Origin: Brugia malayi
Taxonomy: Eukaryota > Nematoda > Chromadorea > Rhabditida > Onchocercidae
Direction: 5' to 3'
Length of the DNA stretch: 64,000 nt
NCBI RefSeq assembly: GCF_000002995.4
Contig: NW_025062477.1
Coordinates: 1,258,001 to 1,322,000 of the forward strand
Shown here: in pieces, positions 42,400 to 55,908 of the stretch
Numbering within the stretch: position 1 is the first letter of the stretch
Layout: each line of letters begins with the position of its first letter
Program-made: the position numbers and the translations under genes
The notes under the pieces: generated by a model
Told to the model about the DNA's origin: nothing
The model's database searches: none
Seen by the model: only the letters and a program-made list of their open reading frames with translations

Positions 42400-45300
42400 C
42401 GGCGAACTGTTCCTAAAAACAGCAAACTTGAGTAACATCGTAAGTAAAAAGTATTTAGCGAACCGAAATGTTTTTACAATTAATTGATTCTGCCACAAAG
42501 TTAATATTGAAAATGAAAATACCGTTGTTCTATTATCTTTCAACAAAATCCTGGCTTATGACAAGTATTTTCTTAATGCAATGAATGCTTTCATGCTTCT
42601 CACACTTAAAATTTCCAAAAACAACTAGCAAATCAGACAAAAGTCTACTTGAAATAATTCTCAAATATCAGTGAGCATAACTTCACCAGCATACAACACC
42701 TCTGCTAATATCAATACCCGCTCCCTCCTTATCAGTAATACTATTATTATCTTAAAACGACTAACAAGTTTAACTCTTTTAATTATTGTTATCTCTTCAA
42801 GAACAGCACTTTATTTAAAGCATAACTAAACCACAAATTACGCTTTCATATTAAGTTCATCCTGTTGACTAACTATTCCTCCAGTCATTATCATTGCCTC
42901 CTGAAACAGTATCTCAAACAATCCTACCCAGCGTGATGAACACAAAAAAAAGACCTCAAGACATGGAAATACAAAAGATATCCTATACCTCACCTTGTTT
43001 AAATAGGTTTACATTGCTTATTTAAGATACTTCAGCCAATGCTCACCTATTCCTATATATTAGATTTCGTAATACTTAGGAAACTTATACTTACATATTT
43101 TTTTACAGCACTAAAAGAAACCAAAATATAAATTGTGCCAGGAATACCTGGATCATTCGTTCAATATGTGACAATGTCATTTGTATATCTGAGTTATATA
43201 TATATATATGCAAATAAAAGACTAAAGCTGGTAAAACATACATAATGAACAAAAGTATACATCGAAAGCATCAATAATTAATAACTAGATCAATATCTAC
43301 TAGTTATCACAACAATTATTATTTCCGAACTTACGATCTGTCCTAATTTAACAATTTGGCAATATGCAAATTGAAGATAAATGTAAAATCTTCAAGTCTT
43401 AATTCATAAAACGATATCTAAATGATTGCTTCGAAAGAGAAAGAAAGAAATATATACAAAGAACTAAATCAGTCCCTTTTCAATCCTTTCTATTAAAATT
43501 TTTAAATCCGTAAGAATTTGTCTATAATTAAAGTTTCGATTAAAAAATACTAACAGTACCCACACTTAATAAAATATTTCTCGAATTTTCAGAGTCTTCA
43601 TAAGGAAAAAACCCTCACAGGAACAACAATCTCCTTGTAAAGCTCATTTTCATTATTTGATTCTACTACCAAAACTCTCACACCAAATGATCAGAAAGTC
43701 AAAATTTCGCGGCATCGTTATGAAAAATCCAGATCTCATAGAGAAAGAGAGAGAGGGAAGAGTAAGTTCAGTGAGCGGTAAAAGAGTGAAGATGAATTAG
43801 TAAATCAATAATGGAGGAAGAAGTTCTTGAGAAAAACTTGGTAATGCTGGATTATTCCAATGATTTGATTCTACTAATATATTTTGTAAGATTTATAATT
43901 GAGAATTATTTGAACTCTTTAACATACTTGATCATGTGCTGCTTTCTCGATTTTAATTAAGCTTATTCAGGAGACAAAATTTATTTAATCTCTAATTACG
44001 TAATTAAAAGTTAATCATTTGATGATAATTGGCTCATCTTTCAATATTTTTCACTCTCGATCACATGTATAATACTACTTTTATAAAAGATAGATATGTA
44101 GTTTGATGGTTAATTTCTTATCGATATTGATTGATAATAGATGATAATAGAAAAATATCATAATACAATGTAATATGTAATACCCGAATCGATTATCAAA
44201 TTGTTTACATAATAATGTTTCATTCATTAGATAGATAAAAAAAGTAACTTGGAAAAATTTTCAGTTTGAAATTAGCGCTACTGGCGCTAATTATTATCAC
44301 TACTTGTAAGTGATAATTTTTTTAACGCCTCATTCTTCATAATTCTTTTAATTGCGTAAAAAAAAAAATTCTGATATAAGATATATGAAGAATAATTTTG
44401 GATTTCTCTCTGTAATAATAGTCGTGAGATGTAATAATGCAATAAATGAAATTGATAAAATTATCAAGTTAGGCGCTAACGGCATTCAATCAATGCTAAT
44501 GGTTTCATTATTAATGCTTTGGAATTTGTTCTTCCAGTTTTAAGAATTTTAGGAAATATTTTAAATATATTTTACTATGATCATTGTTGTGAACTGTTAT
44601 AGAAATTATGACTAAGAAGGCGTAAAATAATTACGACTGAGAAGACATAAAACAAAAGAAGAATAAAGTTATTATTGATTCATTTTTTGTAATAGTTCAA
44701 TTTTTGTTTGAATATTAATACTATCATTTTGAATTTAAATTTGACGATTGTTCCTATTCTTTTATCTTAGCAATAATGCAGTTACAAAAAAATTTCCCAA
44801 ATTTTCAACATGAAAAATGATTAGCAGAAACATAAGATAAAAATATCGTAATAAAACATAAATATATAAAAATAAGGTAAAAATTGAAATTTAACTCTTA
44901 TTTTGTAATGAAAGTAAAATTAAATGATTTCAGGATATGTGCTATTTTCCAGTTCCGAAAGTGTAGCAAAAATCACTTCAAGAATTCGAATTAAAACAAA
45001 CTTATATTTGCTAAAATAATGCTTTCATTTTAAACTGCTTATTGCATGCTGAAAAGTATGAAGAAAACTATTCCCGATTTAATTTTCCAGGCAGACAGGT
45101 GGAGTACATTCGACAGTTACGACGAAATTCTCAAACGCATATGCAATAATATTTAGCTAAATAATAATTGTGCAAGTTTAAATTACTTCAATTTCAAAAA
45201 TATATTTAAATTTCAATAACTTAACAATAACAATAATTTCTCTTAGAATTATGGTAAAGAAGCAAAGAATCTATTTAACATAATTTTGTCTGTCTATTTA

Positions 45301-45473
45301 ACCTATTTTATTTTTTAACCTATTTATTACAAAGAATTCTCTCTATTTAACTCTCACTATTTAACCTATTTTAACCTTTACCTTTTCACCTTTCTTGGAG
45401 AAAAGCTCTTCTTCTTCTTCTTCTGCTTCTGCTTCTCTTCAGTTTCTGTGCTCTTTTGATTATTGTCGCCACC

Positions 45474-45487
45474 GTTGCTATGACAAC
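45474..45487. promoter_or_regulatory. X-box-like (RFX/DAF-19) palindrome
   Basis: GTTGCTATGACAAC matches the nematode X-box consensus RYYNYYATRRNRAC at every position, and its reverse complement does too. X-boxes bind RFX factors and usually sit within a few hundred bases of ciliary genes. No such gene was recognised nearby, so function is unproven. Confidence 0.45.
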
Positions 45488-48400
45488 GATTTGGATGCGT
45501 GCGTATGCGCGCTTATGCGATGCGTTAAGGATCGGTTAAGATAGGTGACGAAATGCTTTCAGATTTAATTTTGCATTTATATTTTTTCATGTTTGTAGAA
45601 TGGATGAGAAAAAGTATGATATAATTTCATTTAGTTTGAAAATTATCCTTTATTAATTCCTTGTTGCTTTTCATTTTCACTCGGTTAAAATAAAACGGAA
45701 ACTTCAAAAAGTTTGCTGTTGTCTTTTTTTTTGTAATAAGCAATGATATGGATAAGAATTTCAATACATTTTGAAAAGTATAGTTCCGAGAATTCTGCAT
45801 TGTGTCGGGAGCTTATGTCACAGTATTTGAAAAAAGAAAAAAAAAAAAGAATTGGCAATTAGTCACTGTGCTCTTTTTTCTAAATACAATATGATTTTTA
45901 TTACTGGAAAGTTTAACGAATTTTTAACAGATAAATTTGTCATTTCTAGCATTCATTATTTTATCTGCTGTTTTTTGACAAAGTTTTAGTGTTTGTTTCC
46001 TGCACTCAGTTATGATTTCTCATTATTATTGTTATTATTATGATATTATACTGTTTACGAATAAGTTTTTATGTTTTTTTTTTTTTTGTTGCTGTCATTA
46101 TTTGGTCGATCAATTATCATTATTTGATCTGAAGATGCACTACTTCTTTTGTATCTCCTCTTGTCGTCTTTTTTCTTTTTTTCTTTTATTGTTTTACCGT
46201 TATAAGTGCAAGAGTTGCTTTTAAACATTTCATAATTTTTAGTTGTAGATAATTTCATCCTTTAGATGACATGTATTCCAGATAATAGTATTTTCTCCTA
46301 ATTCATATCAGCTTCTTTTTTGTTCGAAAATAACTTTTTCAACTATCTCAATTCATTACCTTGAAATTTTCCAAAGCAAGTAGAGTAATTCCGAATCTAT
46401 CCTACGAAAGTTTGCCTTTTTCGGTAGTAGTGTGCACTATTTGTGATGAAATTTTACGATTGTTGATGTGTCGAACTTATTCACTTAATATTGAAATAAG
46501 TACAGAAAATTCAGTTAATATAGAAGATTTATCATTTATTACTGAAAATGAGATCAATAAAATTATTCATTTGAAAAGGAATTGAGAATGGTAGAAATGT
46601 TTTGGATTCACAGTTTTTGTCTGCTTCATCATAAATCACTAAATTTCCACGAAAATTTTCATTAAAATTTCTTGTTGTTCATTTTTCGACTTTCTGTAGG
46701 TGTTAAATTGTCCAATGAGTTTTATTATAATAGGATATATTCCCTTCGATCTCTCAGAATAGTTATAATAAATAGTATAGTTATTCAGAAGTATTGTAAG
46801 GAAATAATTAATTTTAAATAATATAATTTACATGATTTGTCCTCACTTACCAGTGTTTAATAATGCCTAATAATGCATATGTCTGTTTGATAGTGCATTC
46901 TTATCAATCTTGTTTTCATCGTGTTTTACGGGAGTATAAAATCTGTGGACCTAATTTGCAATAATAATTCATTCAAACTATTGAATAGTTATGCATGTTA
47001 TGCTGTAAAACAATGTTGGAGGGGAAGGAGTGTAAGTGTAGGTAAGTAAATCGTTTATGAGGCATGGTTGTTTAAACATTTCTCTGAATATGTTTTGTTA
47101 TCAAAATGTGTTGATAATCGATTTTTCGAGGAGAAAATATTACAACTTGTAGGACTTCATCGAACTTATAAACAATTTTTTTAAAGGCTTTAGTTTAAAT
47201 TCCAATTTCATTTAGTGCATTCATTTAAATGCACTGTATTCGTGTTAAAGAGGAAAAGGGAGGTGAAAAAGGAAAAATTATCAGATAAGAATGGCATCAC
47301 AGTTCATTCATCTCTTAGAATCTAATTTTTGCTGTAATGATGGTCATTTTTCAATTTAAAGAATGTTTGTAATGTTTTTATTTGTTTCAATATTTGATAT
47401 ACGGGAAAAAAAAACAGAAAGATCGACAGCATATCTCAACAAAGTTTCGGTTGACGTTTCATAAAAAAATGATATGGTTTAGAAATCTTCCTATATACAC
47501 ATTAGGACAAATTGATAACGAAAAGTAAGATTTTTTACAAATCAAATGTTAAATTAATTTAGGACTTTTTTCAGGAATTTGTTATAATTCCAGTGATTTC
47601 TAATCATATTTATCCATCAGTAGTAAGAAAGTTTTTTTTTTTCTTTTTTTTTTTCTGCTAAAATCTTTCATCCGAAAAGAAGAGAGCAATTCGGTTTGTC
47701 ACTATAATATATGTTGATATACTTATGTATGCATTGATCATTCTATCTACTTTCGCTGCTAGGAAATTAGCATGATTTAATGCAAAGTTTTTAACTAGAC
47801 TAAAGCGTAAATTTTGTTGCTAGCACGTTAGCATAAGTAGATAGATAAGCTAAGCCTATTCTTTCAATGAAATGGATAAACAAACTCTTGCAAGCTTATT
47901 TTTAATGTAAAATCACAGAAATTATGCAGTAATTTCTATAGTAACTTATTAGAATTAGGTTTGTGATCGTCCAGTCTTCATTTTCGGTAGAAATAGAATG
48001 CGGTTTTTGTGAATTTAAATATCACGAATTGAAAATATTAAGAACTGCTTTTTATATGGTTCAATTTTTGGCGCTTGTAGAGGAAATTCATTATCATCTG
48101 GGAATATCAAAGGTGAAGCTGATTTGCCGGTTTTTAGGATTTACTTGTTTGCCTCATCTTTATTTTTTCATCTCCACGGATAAGTCATCATCATATATCA
48201 AAAGACTTGGAAATTAATTGATTAGATCTATTGCTTTTGCTCTTGTTTTTGTGTTAGTTTCAAGATTTCACCGTTTTTAAATACTTAAGCCGCCCATGTA
48301 TATCGCCATAGGTACTGAAGCCACACATGCAGTCTGTGAAATTACGTCTTTAATGATCTGGTGATAAAATGTTAATGCGATCTTATTTTTCTGTTTCCTA

Positions 48401-48758
48401 TTTGATGTTTATAATGATATAAAATTGAAGAGAGCTAGCAGAAAGTAAAGAATAGTTGATTTTAATAAAATTTCCTTTTCCTAACAGAATGTCTGAGATG
48501 TGCTAAGTTTTTTCTAGAAAAGGAAAATATAATTAGACATTTAAAGTACTCTTAAATGCGCTAATCGTTTCTCTAATTTTTTTTTTTTTTTTTTTTTGAA
48601 ATTAAAAAAAAAAAAACATAAAGAAATCTGTTCTTAAGGTTTGGAAAGATTCGTCTGACATATTAGTAAGCTTCTTTGGTAAGAGATCATCTATAAATTA
48701 TTTGGAGACTTATGTTGAATACTGGTATGTAATAGTTTGTTTGATGATTTTGCATTGG

Positions 48759-48789
<31 letters not shown>

Positions 48790-49581
48790 GAAATGATTTT
48801 TTACTTTATGTATTTTAGATATATGTGCTGATGAATGAAATTACCAGAGGGATTGTTAATTTAAAGATCAGAAATTTTTGATATGGGGAATTATCTCTGA
48901 ATTGTAGTAACGAGATGATAACTAGAAGTAAATAAAGAAAAAGCAATGTCAATCACTATGAGGCATATTTTGTTGAAGTTGATGAGATGAATATACTTTT
49001 ATCTGAATACTTATTGATGATATTTTCCTTACTTCCAAATGCATAAATTTTCCAGAGCCTTCCCTGAGGCATTCATTCTTTTCTTCTCTTTCTCTCCCTT
49101 TCCACTATGCATTTTAATGTATCATTACAACACTTATATGTGCCATTCTTCATGCATTGTTAAGTATCTTAACTTTAAATACTGTCAACTTGATAAGAAC
49201 AAAAAAAAAAAACTCTCTGACACTGAATTTATTAGGTAGTATTTCTTGTTAAAGCTAATGTGAAACCATTTGATTTCATTTTTCCAACTTTAATTTCTCT
49301 TTCAAATATGCTATTCATCGTTGCATTATATCTATATTGATATGGTAAAGTTTAGATTTTCAATCAAATTCATCTAGAGAGATATTAACGAATATATACT
49401 GCAATCATGTAACAGTATATGTATCAGATATACCTCCTAACCGTAGCTAAACTTTATCCTCTAATCGGTGGATGAGCTGATGATTGTTTTACTTTTCATA
49501 AGATTTGCTATTTTGTTGAAAGAATTCATAGTACACTCAAATATATATATATTTGTATATGGACATCTATTTGTTTGTAGA

Positions 49582-49715
49582 AGTGTGTACCTATATTTCT
49601 AAGTTATAAGTGTGTATGTGTGTGTGTGTACCTATTTCTAAGTTATAAGTGTGTATGTATGTGTGTGTACCTATTTCTAAGTTATAAGTGTGTATGTGTG
49701 TGTGTGTGTGTGTAC
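49582..49715. repeat. Minisatellite, about three units with a TG-rich core
   Basis: A unit of about 42-47 bases, GTGTACCTATTTCTAAGTTATAAG followed in variable length by a TG/TATG run, is repeated three times in tandem and followed by a partial fourth copy. Copies differ mainly in the TG tract, which suggests slippage. Confidence 0.85.
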
Positions 49716-51885
49716 CTAAATGTTTGTCAGCAAATGTATGTAAATGTGAGTTTGTATATCTATCTATCTGTCCAAATATGCCTTCGTTTGTGCTATTTGA
49801 GTAAACAAAATTGTCTCGTTTCGACCATGTCATGTCATGTCATCCTGTCTCTGTTTTAAAGTAGGAGTAGGCGTAACTTTCGCTGTATAGGCGCGAAGGT
49901 TTCTCTGTAATATTTGCTATTAGTCGTTTGAGGTCAATCGTTAAATGATGGTAAGATGAAGGGTTACTCATGTACTGCTGTTGGCTATTGCTGTTGCTGA
50001 CTGACCATCATCATTCGATATGGTTTATTTCATATCTTCTTTCTTTTCACTTCGTCATCACAATGTACTCTCTCTAGGTCATCATTATAATAGTTACATT
50101 AAACTTTGAATCATTGAATATTTCACACATTTACATTAAACTTTGAAAGGCATTGAATATTTCACATTTGTTAATATATGTTTTCTGTTGAGGGAAAATA
50201 TCAGCGAACAATGAATGCTACAGTATTTTTATATATTTGAAAATAATTCGCTGTAAATTATTATCATATGAATCCTTGCTAAGGAAAATATAATCTCCCA
50301 AGAGTTTTGAATTAGATTATTTCTGACTTACAATTTAATTTCTTCTTCAGATAGAGTAGTGGATTTTTTTTTTTTCTCCATTCTGCTTTTCATTATTTCC
50401 TTTTTAAAAAGACTTAGAGGAGAGATTAATTGGAATTTTCCCACTGATGGTATTGCAATAGAAATTGCATTTGTTAATAATAACTTCATGTCAAGCTTTG
50501 TAAGACTTAAACTAAATCATAATAGAGATTCTAAATTACGCATAAAAAGCATTCAACTTTAATATCATCATTGTTTCTTAATTTTAATAAGATTTAGACT
50601 TTAAAATGGTTACAAATAGGTATTCTAGGATGGAAGAATCGATCAGTAAAAAAAAAAAATTTTTTTTTTTATAGCAGTTAATTATTTTTATTATGAAAGA
50701 GATCCATGCAAACAGGATGTGTTGTATAGTATGTTGGTGAGCTACAACAAATGAAATATGAATTGAAGATTTTTTTTTTGCTGTGATTATTTGTTTTGGA
50801 TATATTTCCGATTTGTTGAGGAATATTTCAACATAAAGGGTTGTGCAAAAAAAAGAGTATAAAAATGCTCTCTTTTGTCAGAATCGAATCTCATGTAATG
50901 GTTTTGTTTGTTTATTGCTAACCATGAGCTCTGTGAATATCATTTTATACTGTGAACCATTAATTAATTAATTAACCTGAGAATGAACCTGATAGACTAA
51001 ATTAGATATTTAGCATCAAGAAATTGTAATCATTTTGTTTTTCACAGGTAATTAATTCTAAGAGAGAATTTAGATAGTACAATATTGAAGCTATAAATGA
51101 CTATTGTATATTTTATTTCTTTATAAAATTTCTTCCTACCTCTCTTCTTTAATAATTCTCGTTCATTCATTAAAAGACTATTATATTGGATGTAAGACTA
51201 AGAATTAGTTACTGTTTTTACACAGTCTGTTGTGTTTTTTACCTTAATTTTCTTAAGTTATCAAGAAATGTTAACTGTCCGAAGAGAATTTCTATTCTAG
51301 CAGGTTGTCATTTTTCATTTCAGATGATGTGATGTCGTAAGAGAGGAATTAATGTGTTGCAATCATTGTGCTTATCATGTGCTTCATTTTTGGACTGCGA
51401 GATGCATTGCATTTAAACTCTAGGATTTTCTTTTGTTAGCATAATTTTGTTAACATTTTTATGCTTCATAATTTTACATTCTTTTTGTAATGAATAATGT
51501 AAATTTATATGAAATGAGGAGGAGAACAAAGATGACAATCAAAAATCAATTTTAAAAAAAAAAAAAAAATTAACTTTTTAAGATGGCTGATATTTCTCAA
51601 ACTTGACCTTTTATACTATTCGATTGTCGATGCTCAAAAAAAAAAAAAAAATTTGAATTCTCATGCATGTGAATAGTGGTTATAGTTGATGGTGAAGAAG
51701 AGATGATCAGTTCAGAAAGGCATGTTGACCATACCCGTCGGGTAGTGACAATCACTGTATTATCCTCATTTAGGTGGAATGGAGTGGAGCGTTGCTTGTA
51801 CGGGTACAGATCTGTCGATATATGTTATATGTTGGTATGGGTGTGTGTGTGTGTATGTATGTGTATGTACGAAATTGAGCAATTA

Positions 51886-51919
51886 GGGAGGAAGGGGAAG
51901 GTGGGGAGGGAGGGGGTGG
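51886..51919 (+). other. G-quadruplex-forming motif upstream of mec-8
   Basis: Five runs of at least three G (3, 4, 4, 3 and 5) are separated by loops of 5, 5, 1 and 1 bases. This satisfies the usual G3+N1-7 rule. It is exceptional in this AT-rich region and lies about 820 bases upstream of the mec-8 start, on the coding strand. Confidence 0.55.
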
Positions 51920-52735
51920 TATAAAATTGACCATGAAAGCATCTACCATGCACAACACATCAAGGTGTGTATGTGTATGTATGTGTATGTATACATGTAT
52001 AACACCCGGTAGTTTTATAAGATAGGTAGATGAAAAGGATGTTGACAGTGTGTTAACAGTCATTTTCTGGATGCCTCATGATTAGATGTCATGGTGAGGA
52101 ATTGAACTGAACTGAACTGTTCGATAAATGTTGTAATCTTGATGATAGTTTTGATTTAATAGAGTTCTCAGGTATCATGATCGTATTTTTAGCTCATTTT
52201 CATTACTGAAAGTGACAATTACTGAAATATATGGAATGATTTTTGATCTGTGAAGATTAATTTCATACTTTTTAGCACATTTAAGCATTAAAAATTGAAA
52301 AATAAATTAACCAGCTTTTTATAACATATGTTGTATATACTATCTGTCATTGTTGTTTCAGACTAATTGATACATAGTGTGTGTGTGTGTGTGTGTTAAC
52401 TTGCCGTAAGATAGTGTTACATTATCTTGAAAATTTTTTTTTTTTTTTTTTTTCAATGTTCTGTCGTTTAATTTATGAAACGAGAAAGTTTTCAATTCGT
52501 TCATTTTCTTTCGCTATTGTTAGCTTAGAATTATTTGTGTATAATTTAACAGAATTTTTTCTTTTTTTCTTCTTTTTTTTTCAGGCTTGCTGAAAAGGGA
52601 GATTCACCCAAACATCTATACTTGTCTAGTTGCTACGTTATACAGCTGTAATTTATTTTTGGAAAACCTGTTTGAAAAAAACAATAAATAAATCTGAAGC
52701 GATCACATTCACCGTGTGGTGGTCCGTCTCCGAAA

Positions 52736-55261
52736 ATGGAGAACGGCAAATTGGCGGGCACCGAATCATTGGAATCGATTGAAAGTAGTAGTACCAATTC
52801 AGTGATATCTACACGAGCAGTGCCTAATATTACTGGAAATGAGCCAGTACGCACTCTATTCGTTTCCGGTTTACCAATGGATGCGAAACAACGCGAGCTT
52901 TACCTTCTTTTCCGATCCTGTCGAGGCTATGAGAATTCACTACTTCGAATAACGCAATCAAAAGATGGCGGTATTGCATCACCTGTTGGTTTTGTCACAT
53001 TTTCTAGCGCAGAAGATGCTGAGATTGCTATGAAAGCGTTGCAGAGCGCACTTTTTGATCCTATCACTGGTCATAAAATTCGTCTTGAAAAAGCAAAAAG
53101 TAATACAAAAGTAGCGAAGCCTAAACAGATTTCGCCACCATTAGCAGTTCTTCCACCGCCAACCTCCGTTAATCCGGCAGCTTTTCCTCCAGGTATGCTG
53201 CAAGCTGCAGCTGCAGCTGTTGCAGCATCAGCGGCACCACCGCCACAGTCCGTTTTTGCACCACCTCCTCCACCACCAGCAATAGCTGCTCCCACATCAC
53301 ACCGACAGGATTTAATCAGTGCGGCATGTCTTAATGATTCACAGCTTGCCCATATTCTTAACGAAAATCATTTCCTCCTGAATTCAGTACCGCAATTTGC
53401 TGCAGCTGCCGCAGCTGCTGCTGCTGCAGCATCTCAACCACCATTTCTGTTACCTCCCGCTGCAGCTGCAATTGCTGCCGGTTTACCATTACCTCCCATT
53501 GCAGCTGCCAATGTTTCCTCAACACCTTTTTTGCAACCAAATGCTGCAGTTGCTCAATTAACAGCTGCTACACAACATGTTACCGCTGCACAACTAAATG
53601 CTGTAGCTGTAACATCAGCAAATGCAGCTGCAGCTGCTGCTGCTGCTGCTGCAAAGGCTACAGCAACAGTATCACCAGCATGCTCCACACTGTTTGTAGC
53701 CAATTTGGGAGATGGAGTCACAGAAGATGAACTGAAAGCTGTGAGTTTTTTTCTTTTACACTTTCCGCTCTATCATTTTGCTTCACTAAACTGATAACAA
53801 AATGATGATATCACACATTTGATATCTTATCCATCTAATCTCAATAATCTTTGTGAAATATCTGTCCAAGTGAGGAGGATATCAAGATAGACTAACTACT
53901 ACACTGACCTATCTTTTCTCCTCATACGTTCATTTGCTTTAATTTCATTACGTCTTGCTATGAAATTTCAACTCAATAACATATATAAGTAAACATTCAA
54001 GTTTTGATTGTTCGTATCTGCTGTTGTAATTGCTAAGAAAAGAATTGCTATTATTTCGATACGAATGAACGTATGGTAGTATATAACTCAGTTTATTGTT
54101 TTGAATCTCATATAAGTATGAAAGATAATGAGTGCAATGATAAATACAATGGTAGAAATGCTCTTCTCTTGAACTATTTGTTATCATTTAAGCGCTTTTG
54201 ATATATGACGGACGTTAATATATTGTGTTTGTGTGTGTGTGTGTGTCACCGAGTACAACCGAATGACTATTCTTGGTATCACCTTCACTTGAGCAATTCA
54301 TTAACTCAAAAAATGTTGTTGATCACATGGAAATGTGATGAGTTGTGATTTATAGTTTCGTAAAAAAAAAATTAATGAAATCTGGAAGCGTTCCAACTTA
54401 GAAAACCATTTTAATTATCATATATTTTGAAACAAGCAAATAAGCGATTAGCTATTACGATAATGCAATTGTAGACCGTAATTAATTTTATCTTAAACTG
54501 AACTTTTACTGCGAAAATTAAAGAGAAAAAAAAAACTAGATAAGAAATACTTTGATAGTTTTGTATTTTTATCAAGTATGATCACTGAATAAGTGCAATG
54601 TTTTTATTTTCTTTTTTCCGGTTTTCGTAAGTGAGATATCACTTTTTTTTTGAGGTAAAAAAATTTTACTTCTTTCTAGATAATACTTCACAATCAAAAA
54701 ATATTAAGGTGAAAATATGAAATTACTTTTGTAATCACAGAAGAAAGAAAATAGAGGAAGAATGATCCCAACATATCACTTTACTTACATCACATCACGA
54801 ATCAGCTAGCAGATCACTTATTTACTTACTGCCTACCTAATCATAAAAATAAAACCGTGAATAGTTGAAAGCAGTGAGAAATTACTTTTTATGGCAAATT
54901 ATGCATGCATTCTTCACAAATGCACACTTCCATATTACTTAAGCACTTACTAAAAAGGTTGAAACATTTTCTACTTATCATAACTTTTCCTGGAAAAAAA
55001 AAAAAAGATTCTAGATTTACTCTTTGCTATTTTCATCCTTTCATTTTCTCTTGTGCTCACTGAGGGAAAAAAATGCTTCTTTTAAAAAAAAAGAAAAAAA
55101 AATGCTAAAAATTGAATCTCCATTTTCTTTTTCTTTCTATATGATAGGTTCGAGCAGCCTTTAGAAGGAAATGAGACCAAAAGAAGTAAAGCCTAATCAT
55201 AGTTTATTCAATTTGACAAGTTTGTTATGTGCATATTATAAAAAAAAAACTCATTTAGCAA

Positions 55262-55306
<45 letters not shown>

Positions 55307-55908
55307 GCAAAATTCATAAAAATATGTTTTTAGGGAGTTATGGGATTTCTCTCGATTTTGCTTAAATTTGGACAAAATTGATGTTTTTAATTTTTCTCTA
55401 TCAGTATGGCAGCTGTAGTTTTTCTTTTTTTCTTTTTGTAATTTTTTAAATGCAAAATTTTACTGGAATGAAATATGGGCAATTCATTTTCAAGAATAAT
55501 GGTTTTTTTTTTTTCTTTTATTCAGTTAAGAGAAACTTAATATTCAAAATTCATTATAGCCTGAAATCAATATGCAAAGGAATTCACATTAAATACAAAC
55601 ATTCCTCTAAAATGTATTTTCGATAGATCAGCGCGACTAAACTTGGCTATGAGTATGTAATTAATCAATTTTAGTAGATGAAATCTTTCACTTTTCTTTA
55701 GGTTTTCTGTGCTTATCCCGGATTTACACGATTACGGTTGCATACCAGGAATGACACAACTGTAGCATTCGTAGAATTTCGAGATGTGCGACAAGCTACA
55801 CTAGTAATGAATGCTCTACAGGGTTGCCGTATTTCAAGCTCACATCGCGGTGGTATTCGAATTGAATATGCGCGAAATCGAATGGGAGACATTACCGGTC
55901 AATGGTAA
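52736..55908 (+). CDS. mec-8: Two-RRM RNA-binding protein, MEC-8/RBPMS/couch potato type
   Basis: MEC-8 regulates alternative splicing, including in mechanosensory neurons of C. elegans; relatives bind CAC-containing RNA. Exon 1 is 52736-53740 and exon 2 is 55702-55908, giving 403 aa if it ends at TAA 55906-55908. RRM1 has RNP2 LFVSGLP (41-47) and RNP1 SPVGFVTF. RRM2 is split by the intron, with RNP2 LFVANL (319-324) and RNP1 TTVAFVEF. Between the RRMs lies a long Ala/Pro-rich linker with several poly-Ala runs (up to about 11 residues), longer than I expect for C. elegans MEC-8. A TTTTTTTTCAG acceptor ends at 52584 and opens a 151-base leader without ATG. It may be a trans-splice site or the end of a far-upstream non-coding exon. 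A GTAAAT donor overlaps the stop, allowing splicing to a distal exon. Confidence 0.88.
55266..55302. repeat. (CT)n microsatellite in mec-8 intron 1
   Basis: About 18 uninterrupted CT dinucleotides lie roughly 400 bases before the exon 2 acceptor. They could act as a pyrimidine-rich splicing element, but this is only a suggestion. Confidence 0.85.

Larger units (their letters stand above)
42413..52584. other. 10-kb gene-poor region between divergent cyc-1 and mec-8
   Basis: I found no exon chain on either strand. The region presumably holds the cyc-1 promoter next to 42.4 kb and long regulatory sequence, and possibly non-coding first exons, of mec-8. It contains a GC-richer island with an X-box-like palindrome (45.4-45.55 kb), a minisatellite (49582-49715), a partly duplicated segment (about 50097-50167), a G-rich tract (51886-51919) and many A or T runs. 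Isolated open frames of 70-84 codons (46361-46585, 47963-48217) have no motif. Confidence 0.55.

Noticed and set aside
42400..42438. Longer cyc-1 start at ATG 42438
   Set aside because: In frame and plausible as a presequence, but a strong TTTTTAG acceptor lies between it and ATG 42399, so trans-splicing would remove it; kept as an alternative.
46361..46585. 74-codon open frame in the cyc-1/mec-8 desert
   Set aside because: Starts with TTG, no motif and no splice context; length is compatible with chance.
47963..48217. 84-codon open frame in the cyc-1/mec-8 desert
   Set aside because: No family motif, no supporting exons, non-ATG start.
51676..51924. 82-codon open frame across a TG repeat and G-rich tract
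   Set aside because: The frame depends on simple sequence (VCVCVCMCM) and a G-rich run; no gene-like context.
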